Below are positions 16,184-24,783 of a stretch of DNA of 64,000 nt, piece by piece. Numbering within the stretch: position 1 is the stretch's first letter; the number at the start of each line of letters is the position of its first letter. This DNA is from SZUA-309 sp965233675 (lineage in GTDB: Bacteria; Pseudomonadota; Gammaproteobacteria; Pseudomonadales; Azotimanducaceae): the NCBI GenBank assembly GCA_965233675.1, contig OZ247498.1:3906001-3970000 (forward strand), given 5' to 3'. Position numbers and translations under genes: made by a program. Below the pieces are notes generated by a model. The model saw only the letters and a list, made by a program, of their open reading frames with translations, made no database searches and was not told where the DNA came from.

Positions 16184-16654
16184 TTAAAGCTCTGCGGCAA
16201 GCTTGTCGAGGAGGGCGCTGTGTCGCGACGCATCCACTGACTCACCCAGAACCTGCTCAGCACCGGCAACCGCAAGCGCTGCCACCTGGGCACGAAGGGT
16301 TTCCTTGGCCCGGTTCACTTCCTGCTCGATTTCGGCACGGGCCGCTTCCTTCAGACGCTCGCCTTCTTCGCGGGCATCATTCTTGGCGTCTTCAACCATC
16401 TGGTTCGCCCGGCTTCGAGCCTGCTCGATCAGGCCGGCTGCCTCGTCTTTGGCTTCCTTCAGTTGATCGGATACGCGCTCCTGGGCCAGTTCCAGATCTT
16501 TTGCCGCACGCTCTGCTGCCGAGAGCCCATTTGCAATGGCCTCCTGGCGCTCGCGCATGGCGTCGATCAGCAACGGCCAGATCCACTTCCAGCACGCCCA
16601 TATGAAGACAATGAACGTCACCGTCTGGCCAATCAGCGTAAAGTTCAGATTCAT
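16184..16654 (-). CDS. atpF: ATP synthase F0 subunit b
   Basis: A 156-residue b subunit. One N-terminal membrane helix (MNLNFTLIGQTVTFIVFIWACWKWIW, start region) is followed by a long charged coiled coil (AAERAAKDLELAQERV onwards) that dimerises as the peripheral stalk. Length equals the E. coli protein. Gap of 12 bp to atpH. Confidence 0.96.
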   Translation of the reverse strand: MNLNFTLIGQTVTFIVFIWACWKWIWPLLIDAMRERQEAIANGLSAAERAAKDLELAQERVSDQLKEAKDEAAGLIEQARSRANQMVEDAKNDAREEGERLKEAARAEIEQEVNRAKETLRAQVAALAVAGAEQVLGESVDASRHSALLDKLAAEL

Positions 16655-16699
16655 GCTCTAAACCTCTCGTTTAGTCGTCTCTATTCCGTCGATCTGCCG

Positions 16700-16933
16700 T
16701 TAACCTACAGCGAAGATCGTGTACAGACCGATACCGACCGCGATCATGGGTACGGCGTCTACCAGACCCAGAACGATGAAGAGCTGCGTTCTCAGCATCG
16801 GCAGCAGTTCCGGCTGACGAGCCACGCCTTCGAGAAACTTACCGCCCAGCACGCCCACGCCAATGGCCGCGCCAACAGCGCCAAGACCCATCATGAGTCC
16901 GCCTGCTACATAAAGAAGAACCGCTAGTTCCAT
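16700..16933 (-). CDS. atpE: ATP synthase F0 subunit c
   Basis: A 77-residue hairpin proteolipid forming the c-ring. Two membrane helices flank the polar loop ARQPE. The ion-binding carboxylate is Asp59 in LGLVDAVPMI. The Gln and Ser/Thr residues expected of sodium-binding c subunits are not seen, so the enzyme should be proton driven. Confidence 0.97.
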   Translation of the reverse strand: MELAVLLYVAGGLMMGLGAVGAAIGVGVLGGKFLEGVARQPELLPMLRTQLFIVLGLVDAVPMIAVGIGLYTIFAVG

Positions 16934-16995
16934 GATTACTCCAAGTTTCGAGTTGTGAGTTTTACAAACTGCCCCGCTACCTGGAGCCGGGCATT

Positions 16996-17023
16996 ATCTG
17001 TTCTTTAAGATCTGTTCTTTAAG
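16996..17023 (-). repeat. Perfect 14-bp tandem duplication between atpB and atpE
   Basis: ATCTGTTCTTTAAG occurs twice head to tail (16996-17009, 17010-17023) in the atpB-atpE gap. Confidence 0.9.
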
Positions 17024-17065
17024 GTTTATGCGTTGCTTACGCTTTATCTGGTCGCCTGTTCGGAC

Positions 17066-17914
17066 TCAGTGTTCCTCGTCCACCTCATGTGCCTGGGCCA
17101 TATAGACGATGGTCAGCACCGCGAAGATGAACGCCTGCAGGAAGATGATGAGCATGTGGAACATGGCCCAACCCCACTGCAGCACACCGCCGAGCAGACC
17201 CCATGCAAATCCGCCGGTGAACAGCAGAGCGATGAGGATGAAGATCATCTCGCCAGCATACATGTTGCCGAACAGCCGCAGCCCGAGGGAGAGCGGCTTG
17301 GCGATCAGCGTGACGCCTTCGAGGAAGAGATTGATCGGAAACAGAAATTTCGGGAACGGGTGAAAGGCGAGCTCGGCGAAGAATCCACCTAAACCCTTCT
17401 CCTTGATGCTGAAGAATAGAATCAGCACGAAGACAGACAGCGCCATGGCCATGGTGATGTTCGGATCCGTCGATGGCACCACCTTCATGTAGTGCACGCC
17501 GACCGCAGCGGCCAGCGTCGGTATCCAGTCCACGGGGACCAGGTCCATCAGATTCATGAGATAGACCCAGCAGAAGATCGTCAACGCCATGGGCGCGATG
17601 AGGCTGTTCTTATAGTTGAAGATCGTGCTGGTGGTGTCGTCGATGAAGTCGACGATCAGCTCGACAAAATTCTGCAGCGGGCCTGGCACACCCGCCGTTG
17701 CGTTTTTAGCCGCTGTGCGGAACAGAAGGAAGAACACGAGGCCGGTGACCACGGACCAGACCATGGAATCCACATGGATGGCGTTGAATCCCATGGCGGC
17801 TGCTTCCTGGGCGGTGTGAGCAAAGCCCCAGGAGCCGTCGGGATGTTGTCCGTAGGTCAGATTGGTCAGGTGGTGCTGGATATAACCAGCCGGATCTTCC
17901 GCTGCGCTCGCCAT
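17066..17914 (-). CDS. atpB: ATP synthase F0 subunit a
   Basis: A 282-residue polytopic subunit that forms the proton half-channels next to the c-ring. The essential Arg is in SLGLRLFGNMYAGE near residue 215. Several hydrophobic helices (VVTGLVFFLLF, LTIFCWVYLMNLMDLV, MFHMLIIFLQAFIFAVLTIVY) are visible. Start ATG at 17914. It follows atpI after a 238-bp gap that holds only short repeated and AT-rich sequence. Confidence 0.97.
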   Translation of the reverse strand: MASAAEDPAGYIQHHLTNLTYGQHPDGSWGFAHTAQEAAAMGFNAIHVDSMVWSVVTGLVFFLLFRTAAKNATAGVPGPLQNFVELIVDFIDDTTSTIFNYKNSLIAPMALTIFCWVYLMNLMDLVPVDWIPTLAAAVGVHYMKVVPSTDPNITMAMALSVFVLILFFSIKEKGLGGFFAELAFHPFPKFLFPINLFLEGVTLIAKPLSLGLRLFGNMYAGEMIFILIALLFTGGFAWGLLGGVLQWGWAMFHMLIIFLQAFIFAVLTIVYMAQAHEVDEEH

Positions 17915-18152
17915 GTCCTGTCTCTGCTGCCTGTTGTCCGATTACTGTTGTGCTTACCGTTTTTGAAAGACCGGGCAGGGCCCGAGCATCTCAAATCGCC
18001 GTTAAGGATCAATTACCTGTCAGGTAACCGCCTCATTACCCGGACTATCCTGCGACCTTTTTATCTGGTCGATTACCTGGTCGCCCGTATCAGGCCGTTT
18101 CCAAGGCCTTTTCATTAGCCTTTTTTTGCTTTATCAGCTCTATTAACTCGAG

Positions 18153-18524
18153 TTATTCCCTCGAGGGGCCATCTCCCACGGCCAGTGGGACGGCCACATA
18201 CATCAGCTGCATCAGAACCAGCGTGCCGAAAAAACCGGCCGCCGCCGGCTGCAACACGATGATGCAGGCGGCTACCAGCACGAGCGTCAGCACAAACTTC
18301 ACCACGCCCTGCAGCAGAAAACTCGTCGCCGAGCGCTCCACCGATGCCCGCCAGGCATACAGTCCCGCCGGTATCGCACTGGCCAATCCCGCTGCCAGGG
18401 CCGCGGACGCTTCGCCTGAAAAACTGAGGCTGAAAAGCACCGCCGCTACCGCCAGCATGGCCACTACCTGCCAGACCACGATTCTATACGGCACTTGATC
18501 CCGCAATGATCGATTAGGCGCCAC
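18153..18524 (-). CDS. atpI: ATP synthase subunit I (AtpI)
   Basis: A 123-residue membrane protein with four hydrophobic segments (VVAMLAVAAVLFSL, SAALAAGLASAIPAGLYAW, VVKFVLTLVLVAACIIVL, FFGTLVLMQLMYVAV). Position as first gene of the atp operon and the size fit AtpI, which helps c-ring assembly or Mg2+ supply. The start is GTG at 18524, 30 bp from the -10 of a good promoter. Confidence 0.88.
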   Translation of the reverse strand: MAPNRSLRDQVPYRIVVWQVVAMLAVAAVLFSLSFSGEASAALAAGLASAIPAGLYAWRASVERSATSFLLQGVVKFVLTLVLVAACIIVLQPAAAGFFGTLVLMQLMYVAVPLAVGDGPSRE

Positions 18525-18553
18525 GCACTCCGGGCCTCGGAAAAGCGGCGCGT

Positions 18554-18582
18554 ATTATATGGAGGGCACTGGCCCCGTTCAA
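18554..18582 (-). promoter_or_regulatory. atp operon promoter
   Basis: On the minus strand TTGAAC (18577-18582) and a perfect TATAAT (18554-18559) are separated by 17 bp, about 30 bp before the atpI start. This is the best candidate for the main sigma-70 promoter of atpIBEFHAGDC. Confidence 0.75.
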
Positions 18583-18673
18583 TTCAAAACCGAGGTTTTG
18601 GCGGGATTATTTGCCGGAATTGTTCCGCAGACGGGAAAGGTCGTTCCGGATGACCGCGACCAGTCCTTTCCCG

Positions 18674-19579
18674 CTACTTCAGATGAGAAAGGATGCCTTC
18701 CAACTCATCCAGGTTGGAGTAGCCGATGGTGAGCTTGCCGCCCCGGCCTTTGCCATCCTGCTGGATGGCCACCGGGGCACCGATACGGTCCGAAAGCTCC
18801 CGTTCCAGGCGGGCGGTATCCGCGTCTTTCACCGGCGCGGCAGTGCTTCTGGCCGGCTTGTGACGGTCCCGGACCATCGCTTCGGTGGCCCGCACAGAAA
18901 GCCCTTTTGCAGCCACCACCCGCGCCAGCCGTTCCTGGTCCAGCGCCGCCAGCGGCAGCAGCGCCCGGGCATGGCCCATTTCGATCTCACCGGAGAGCAG
19001 CATGTCCCGCACCGGTGGTGACAGATTCAGCAGTCGGAGCAGGTTGGTCACTGCAACCCGTGATTTGCCGACCGCATCCGCCACCTGCTGCTGGGTCAGA
19101 CCGAATTCTTCTTTCAGGCGTTCGAGGGCCTGCGCTTCCTCCAGTGGATTCAGATCTTCACGCTGAATGTTCTCAATCAGCGCCATGGCCGAGGCCTGCT
19201 CGTCCGTGACCTCGCGCAGAACGGCGGGAATACGGGTCAGCCCGGCAATGCCGGCCGCCCGCCAGCGCCGCTCACCGGCAATGAGTTCGTATCCGCCCTG
19301 GGGCCGGCTGCGCAGCACCACGGGCTGCATAAGTCCCTGGGATCGGATGGAGGCGGCGAGTTCGTTTAACGCCTGTTCGTCGAAAACCCGGCGGGGCTGA
19401 TAGCGGCTGGCGACCACGTCGCCGATAGCCACTTCGGTGAGTCCGTCAACACGGGGTGTATCCGCCGTCACCGCATCCGCAGCACTTTCCTGCGCCTGCT
19501 CGGTGGGTACGGGCTCCCGGGTTGCCCGATCGGCCGAAAGCAGCGCGTCCAGACCGCGACCCAACCGCTTCTTACTCAC
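18674..19579 (-). CDS. parB: Chromosome partitioning protein ParB (Spo0J family)
   Basis: A 301-residue ParB. It has the CTP-binding N-terminal domain with the GERRWRAAG motif, then a helix-turn-helix region (TQQQVADAVGKSRVAVTNLLRLL) and a C-terminal dimerisation segment. It binds parS near the origin, spreads as a clamp and works with ParA in origin segregation. Start is GTG at 19579. Two parS-like sequences lie in recF in this window, fitting its role. Confidence 0.96.
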   Translation of the reverse strand: MSKKRLGRGLDALLSADRATREPVPTEQAQESAADAVTADTPRVDGLTEVAIGDVVASRYQPRRVFDEQALNELAASIRSQGLMQPVVLRSRPQGGYELIAGERRWRAAGIAGLTRIPAVLREVTDEQASAMALIENIQREDLNPLEEAQALERLKEEFGLTQQQVADAVGKSRVAVTNLLRLLNLSPPVRDMLLSGEIEMGHARALLPLAALDQERLARVVAAKGLSVRATEAMVRDRHKPARSTAAPVKDADTARLERELSDRIGAPVAIQQDGKGRGGKLTIGYSNLDELEGILSHLK

Positions 19580-19638
19580 TGTTCACTCCCGAAACTGCCT
19601 TTGCTCTGATCAACGCCCGCACCCGTTCTGCCGCCCAT

Positions 19639-20415
19639 TCAGCCCGGTTCCGCACGGAGCTGGTGTTTTCTCTTTATCTCTCCGGCGAGCGCCATATAGG
19701 CCACCGCGCCTCTGGACTGACGATCGTAGAGAATGGCCGGCAACCCGTGGCTGGGTGCTTCCGCAAGCCGGACGTTTCTGGGGATCACTGTGCGGAACAC
19801 CTGGTCGCCGAAGAACTGGATGAGTTGCCGGGAGACATCCCGGGTCAGACTGTTGCGCGGATCATACATCGTCCGTAACAGGCCCTCTATGGCGAGGTCC
19901 GGGTTTGCCGCGTCCCGCACGCCATCCACGGTTTCCAGCAGCGCGCTCAAGCCTTCGAGCGCGTAGTACTCACACTGCATGGGGATCAGAACACTGGAAG
20001 CGGCGATCAGCGCATTCAGAGTGAGGATGTTCAGAGAGGGGGGACAGTCGATGATCACATAGTCCAGATCGGTCACGTCCGCCAGACGCTCCTTCAACCG
20101 ATACTCACGGCGCTCCATGTTCATCAGTTCCACTTCCGCGGCGGTGAGATCCGTGTTCGCCGGGACCAGCGTGTATCCGCCCTGACAGCGTTCCGCCACG
20201 TCACCGAGCGCCACGCCATCGATCAGCCAGTCGTAAATGCTGCGCGCCACGGCCGATTTGTCCACACCGGAACCCATGGTGGCATTCCCCTGCGGATCCA
20301 GATCGATGAGCAACACACGGCAGCCGGACAGGGCAAGGGAGGCCGCCAGATTGACGCTGGTGGTGGTCTTGCCAACTCCCCCTTTCTGGTTTGCTACTGC
20401 AATGGTCCTTTTCAC
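19639..20415 (-). CDS. parA: Chromosome partitioning ATPase ParA (Soj family)
   Basis: A 258-residue deviant Walker A ATPase. KGGVGKTTTS at residues 11-20 carries the signature Lys, with DLDPQGNATMGSG and DCPPSLNILTLNAL following. It forms dynamic gradients on the nucleoid that move ParB-parS complexes. The start is GTG at 20415, 45 bp after rsmG; the order rsmG-parA-parB is the conserved origin-proximal one. Confidence 0.97.
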   Translation of the reverse strand: MKRTIAVANQKGGVGKTTTSVNLAASLALSGCRVLLIDLDPQGNATMGSGVDKSAVARSIYDWLIDGVALGDVAERCQGGYTLVPANTDLTAAEVELMNMERREYRLKERLADVTDLDYVIIDCPPSLNILTLNALIAASSVLIPMQCEYYALEGLSALLETVDGVRDAANPDLAIEGLLRTMYDPRNSLTRDVSRQLIQFFGDQVFRTVIPRNVRLAEAPSHGLPAILYDRQSRGAVAYMALAGEIKRKHQLRAEPG

Positions 20416-20447
20416 TGTCTCGGTCCTATTCTTTTTGTTCTTCTTTT

Positions 20448-20475
20448 TATGTGTCTGAAACTATGCGTCTGAAAC
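20448..20475 (-). repeat. 14-bp tandem duplication at the rsmG stop codon
   Basis: TATGTGTCTGAAAC (20448-20461) and TATGCGTCTGAAAC (20462-20475) differ by one base; a degenerate third unit starts at 20476. The rsmG stop (20461-20463) lies at the junction, so the gene end has been copied into the rsmG-parA gap. Confidence 0.8.
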
Positions 20476-21210
20476 TATCGTGTCTGGATCTGCTTTTGGT
20501 TCCGGGTTCGAACCCGGCTCGCACCGCTCGCGTTCAATGATCATCACTTCGTGGGTTCGATCAAGGCCCGGAATACGGATCTCATGCAACCCGGTTATCT
20601 CGAAACCCCGGGGAGGCTTCTGCGGTGCCGAGGTGGTTTCAGCAACCGCGTCGCCGTCTTCTTCCGGTCTGGTCACCGTCGACGTCATCAGAACCAGGCG
20701 ACCGTCCGGTTTCAGCAGGGGGTCCGCAAGACGGAGCAGGCCCGCAGGATCATCCACTGCCCGGGAAACCACGATATCGGCGCCGGCAGCCGATTCGTCC
20801 GACGCCGACCCATTCAGATCGGCGACCCGGGCCACCACGTTGGTCAGCCCCAATTCGCCGATGACCGTCTCCAGAAAACGGATCTTGCGTTGATTCCGGT
20901 CGATGAGCCGCCAGGTCAGTTCAGGCAGTGCAATAGCCAGCGGCAGGCCGGGCAAGCCGGCGCCGGTACCGATATCCAGAACGTGCATGCCCGTTGTTTC
21001 CGTCGAATCGCGACCGAGCAATGGGGCAATGCTCAGGCTGTCGAGGATGTGTCGGGGCCAGACCCGGCCGATATCACGCCGGGAAATCAGATTGAATCGG
21101 GCATTCCATCGTTCCAGCTGGCCGACGTAGCGGATCAGCCGATCAGCCTGGCCGTCATCCAGAGGCACGCCAAGGGCAAGGGCGTCGGTCTGCAACCGGG
21201 AAACGTCCAC
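20461..21210 (-). CDS. rsmG: 16S rRNA (guanine527-N7)-methyltransferase
   Basis: A 249-residue SAM methyltransferase modifying G527 of 16S rRNA. The SAM loop DIGTGAGLPGLPLAI and the preceding HILDSLSIAPLL are diagnostic. The C terminus is longer than usual, acidic and low in complexity (about 35 residues ending SDA); its last codons belong to a 14-bp tandem duplication. Start GTG at 21210, almost touching the mnmG stop at 21212. Confidence 0.95.
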   Translation of the reverse strand: MDVSRLQTDALALGVPLDDGQADRLIRYVGQLERWNARFNLISRRDIGRVWPRHILDSLSIAPLLGRDSTETTGMHVLDIGTGAGLPGLPLAIALPELTWRLIDRNQRKIRFLETVIGELGLTNVVARVADLNGSASDESAAGADIVVSRAVDDPAGLLRLADPLLKPDGRLVLMTSTVTRPEEDGDAVAETTSAPQKPPRGFEITGLHEIRIPGLDRTHEVMIIERERCEPGSNPEPKADPDTIVSDA

Positions 21211-21211
21211 C

Positions 21212-23191
21212 TCAGCCGGACAGTTCGGCGGACTCGCGCCGCCGGCTGAATTGCGCAGGATCGGCGGAATCAGACAGCTTTTTCGCGTGCACCAGCAGCA
21301 GCGACAGGGCAGCCGGCGTCATGCCCGGGATGCGAGCAGCCTGGGCCAGGGTGGCCGGCCCCACTTCAGTCAGCTTTTCAGCGAGCTCGGCGGAGAGACC
21401 GGGTACCTGTCCGAAGTTGATTTCCGTCGGCAGCGCTATTCCCTCGTGGCGTCGAACCCGGGCGATCTCCTCTTCCTGTCGCCGGATGTAGCCTTCGTAC
21501 TTGGTTTCGATCTCAACCTGGGCGAGTACTTCCGGATCGGCCGGTTCGCCGAGCACCTCGGTCAGCGCCTCATGGATATCCTGGAAGGCGACCCGTGGCC
21601 GCCGGATGAACGCTGCAAGCGGAGTTTCTTTGGCAATGGTCTCTCCGGCCGCGGCACCCACCCGGTCCGCCAGCGCCGTGCCGGGATTCAGATGAATACT
21701 GTCGACCCTGGCCCGGAGCGCCTCGATGGCCGCTTTCTTAGCTTCAAAAACCTGCCAGCGATCCGCCCCGACCAGACCCAGCGACCGGCCTTGAGGGGTG
21801 AGCCGCTGGTCGGCGTTGTCTTCCCGCAGACGCAGCCGGAATTCGGCCCGGCTGGTGAACATCCGGTACGGCTCGTTGGTGCCGAGAGTGATCAGGTCGT
21901 CCACCAGCACGCCCAGATAAGCTTCGTCGCGCTTCGGCCACCAGGGCGCATCACCTGACACCTTGCGTGCCGCGTTGAGACCAGCCAGCAACCCCTGGGC
22001 GCCGGCTTCTTCATAGCCCGTGGTTCCGTTGATCTGGCCGGCGAAAAACAATCCGTCCAACGCTTTGGTTTCCAGACTGTAGTTCAGGTCTCTCGGGTCG
22101 AAGAAATCGTACTCGATGGCATAGCCGGGGCGCGTAACATGCGCCTGTTCGAATCCTCGGATGCTGCGAACCAGCTTGAGTTGTATATCGAACGGCAGGC
22201 TGGTGGAGATCCCATTCGGATAGAGTTCACTCGTCGTGAGGCCTTCCGGCTCCACGAAAATCTGATGCTGCACCCGGTCCTGAAACCGCACTACCTTGTC
22301 TTCGATACTCGGGCAGTAACGCGGCCCGGTACCTTCGATCACACCGGTATAAAGCGGTGACCGATCGAGGGCCGACAGAATGATTTCGTGCGTTTTCTCA
22401 TTGGTCTGGGTGATATAACAAGGCACCTGAGCAGGTCGCACGAATGCCTTTCGCCCATCCTCACGCTCCTGCTGGTGAGTGTGCATGAACGACATGAGTG
22501 GCGCCGGATCATCTCCCGGCTGCGCAGCCATGACAGAATAGTCAACGGACCGGCCATCGATCCTCGGTGGCGTTCCCGTCTTCAGCCGATCGACCCGAAA
22601 GGGTAGAGCGCGCAATCGATCTGCAAGGGCGTTGGACGGCGCGTCACCGGCCCTGCCCCCCGGGTGATTTTCGAGACCGATATGAATCCGGCCACCGAGA
22701 AACGTGCCGGTGGTGAGCACCACGGCGCCGGCGTGGAAGTTGAGACCCATCTGGGTAGCCACACCGACCACGCGACCTCTGCCATCGCCGCCGGACGGCT
22801 CGACCAGCAGATCAACTACGGTCTGCTGGAAAATGGTCAGATTCTCTTCTTTGTCGAGCAACTGGCGGATGGCCTGGCGGTATAGCGCCCGATCAGCCTG
22901 AGCCCGGGTTGCACGGACCGCTGGTCCCTTGCTCGCATTCAGCACCCGCAACTGGATGCCGGCCATGTCCGCCGCCTTGCCCATCAGACCATCGAGGGCA
23001 TCAATCTCCCGGACCAGATGGCTTTTGCCGATGCCGCCGATGGCCGGGTTACAGGACATCTGGCCAATGGTTTCCACGGCCTGTGTGAGCAGCAGCGTTT
23101 TTGCACCAGTGCGGGCGGCCGCGGCTGCGGCCTCGGAACCGGCATGGCCAGCCCCGATTACGATGACGTCATATCTGTCCGGATAGTTCAT
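21212..23191 (-). CDS. mnmG: tRNA uridine-5-carboxymethylaminomethyl modification enzyme MnmG
   Basis: A 659-residue FAD protein that, with MnmE, makes cmnm5U34 in tRNAs. The FAD-binding Rossmann start VIVIGAGHAGSEAAAAA is at residues 10-26; SCNPAIGGIGKSHLV and the GTPPRIDGRS motif are present, and the C-terminal helical domain is complete. Start ATG at 23191. MnmE is encoded immediately upstream in the same operon, so the whole modification complex is here. Confidence 0.97.
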   Translation of the reverse strand: MNYPDRYDVIVIGAGHAGSEAAAAAARTGAKTLLLTQAVETIGQMSCNPAIGGIGKSHLVREIDALDGLMGKAADMAGIQLRVLNASKGPAVRATRAQADRALYRQAIRQLLDKEENLTIFQQTVVDLLVEPSGGDGRGRVVGVATQMGLNFHAGAVVLTTGTFLGGRIHIGLENHPGGRAGDAPSNALADRLRALPFRVDRLKTGTPPRIDGRSVDYSVMAAQPGDDPAPLMSFMHTHQQEREDGRKAFVRPAQVPCYITQTNEKTHEIILSALDRSPLYTGVIEGTGPRYCPSIEDKVVRFQDRVQHQIFVEPEGLTTSELYPNGISTSLPFDIQLKLVRSIRGFEQAHVTRPGYAIEYDFFDPRDLNYSLETKALDGLFFAGQINGTTGYEEAGAQGLLAGLNAARKVSGDAPWWPKRDEAYLGVLVDDLITLGTNEPYRMFTSRAEFRLRLREDNADQRLTPQGRSLGLVGADRWQVFEAKKAAIEALRARVDSIHLNPGTALADRVGAAAGETIAKETPLAAFIRRPRVAFQDIHEALTEVLGEPADPEVLAQVEIETKYEGYIRRQEEEIARVRRHEGIALPTEINFGQVPGLSAELAEKLTEVGPATLAQAARIPGMTPAALSLLLVHAKKLSDSADPAQFSRRRESAELSG

Positions 23192-23300
23192 GGAGGTGTG
23201 CTCGCGCGGAAAAACGGCCTGCCGGGAAAAATGGGAGCGGGAGTATACGCTTCCAGCGGCCCCTTGTTAGGCCACCAATTCTATCCGTTTCTCTGCCGCT

Positions 23301-24716
23301 CTACTTGCCGATGCAGAAGCTGGAGAAGATCTCTCCAAGCAGGGCATCACTCGACATCACGCCGACGATCTCGCCGAGGGACCCGTGCACGGCCCGGAGT
23401 TCTTCCGCAATCAGTTCACCAGGCAGGGTGTCCGCGGCCAGCGAGCGGGCCGTCCGGGCCCGGGTCAGCGCCTCCCCGAGGGCGAGCAGGTGGCGCTTCC
23501 GCGCCGTGAACAGGTTGCTGCGCGGTGTAAACCCGGCCTTGTCTCTGATGGCCTTTCGGAGCTCATCCAGGCCTTCGCCGGTTTGTGCGGACACGGCCTG
23601 AAACCCGCCGAGGCGCGCGTTCGCGGCCTGGGCAGGCTGCAGATCGATCTTGTTCAGAACCGGAATAATTCTTTCGATATCAAACGCTTGAGCGCTCATG
23701 GCCGCATCCGGGAAGGCCGCCTCCAGGTCCGCGAGCATGCCCTCCACGCTGAGGGTCGCGGCTCCGACATTCGCTTGTGTCGAACTCTGTTCCGTCGCGC
23801 TCTGAATAGCGAGGACGATGTCGGCACTCGCTGCTTCGGCCAGCGCCCGTTTCACGCCTTCCGCTTCCACTGCGTCCGCCGCCGGCCGCAATCCGGCGGT
23901 ATCCACCACCTCCACCGGCAGCCCGCCCAGATTCAGATCCGCCCGGATCAGATCGCGGGTGGTACCGGGAATCTCGGTGACGATGGCTCTGGCCTCCCCC
24001 GTCAGTCGGTTGAGCAGGCTGGATTTACCCACGTTGGGTACACCGATCAACGCCAGTTTTATGCCGTCCCGGAGAATGACCCCCTGGGCACAATCCGCCT
24101 CCAGGGATTCGAGCAAACCGATGATCTCATCGATCCGTTGGGTGATCTGCCCCTCGGCGAGCAGATCCACGTCTTCGTCCGGAAAGTCGATCGCCGCTTC
24201 CACGAATACGCGCAAACTCACGACCAGCGCGTCGATTTCACCCAGACGCTCGGAGAAGGCGCCGGACAGGGAACGGTTCGCGCCACGCACGGACGCCTCG
24301 GAAGCACCGGCAATGAGGTCGGCCACCGCTTCCGCCTGGGCCAGATCCAGTTTGCCGTTCAGATAGGCGCGTTCAGTGAACTCACCCGGCCGGGCAAGTC
24401 GCGCGCCTGCGCCGAGGATTTCATCGAGCAGCATCTGCAGAACGACCGGGCCACCATGGCCCTGGAACTCGACGACCTGTTCGCCGGTGAACGACTTCGG
24501 AGCGCTGAAATAGAGAACCAGACCGGTGTCCAGCGCCTCGCCGTTGCTGTCCCGGAAGGTGCGGAACTGTACCCGTCTCGGTTTGAGGCCGGTGCCGGCA
24601 ATGCGCTCACCGAGTGTCAGCGCCTCGGGACCGGATACCCGGATCACACCAATACCGGCCTGACCCGGTGCAGTGGCGACAGCGGCAATAGTGTCTATGT
24701 CCTGGCCGCCGTCCAT
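23301..24716 (-). CDS. mnmE: tRNA modification GTPase MnmE
   Basis: A 471-residue protein with an N-terminal tetrahydrofolate-binding domain (IAAVATAPGQAGIGVIRVSG), a helical domain with an inserted G domain (GVPNVGKSSLLNRL; EIPGTTRD; NKID) and the conserved C-terminal FCIGK with its catalytic Cys. I favour the ATG at 24716, 11 bases after an AGGAG; a GTG at 24737 would add seven residues. Partner of MnmG. Confidence 0.96.
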   Translation of the reverse strand: MDGGQDIDTIAAVATAPGQAGIGVIRVSGPEALTLGERIAGTGLKPRRVQFRTFRDSNGEALDTGLVLYFSAPKSFTGEQVVEFQGHGGPVVLQMLLDEILGAGARLARPGEFTERAYLNGKLDLAQAEAVADLIAGASEASVRGANRSLSGAFSERLGEIDALVVSLRVFVEAAIDFPDEDVDLLAEGQITQRIDEIIGLLESLEADCAQGVILRDGIKLALIGVPNVGKSSLLNRLTGEARAIVTEIPGTTRDLIRADLNLGGLPVEVVDTAGLRPAADAVEAEGVKRALAEAASADIVLAIQSATEQSSTQANVGAATLSVEGMLADLEAAFPDAAMSAQAFDIERIIPVLNKIDLQPAQAANARLGGFQAVSAQTGEGLDELRKAIRDKAGFTPRSNLFTARKRHLLALGEALTRARTARSLAADTLPGELIAEELRAVHGSLGEIVGVMSSDALLGEIFSSFCIGK

Positions 24717-24783
24717 CGCCCTGCTTACTCCTGGCACCGATCCAACGCTCAGTCACCCCGCAGGGTGTGAACGTCGGTCAGCA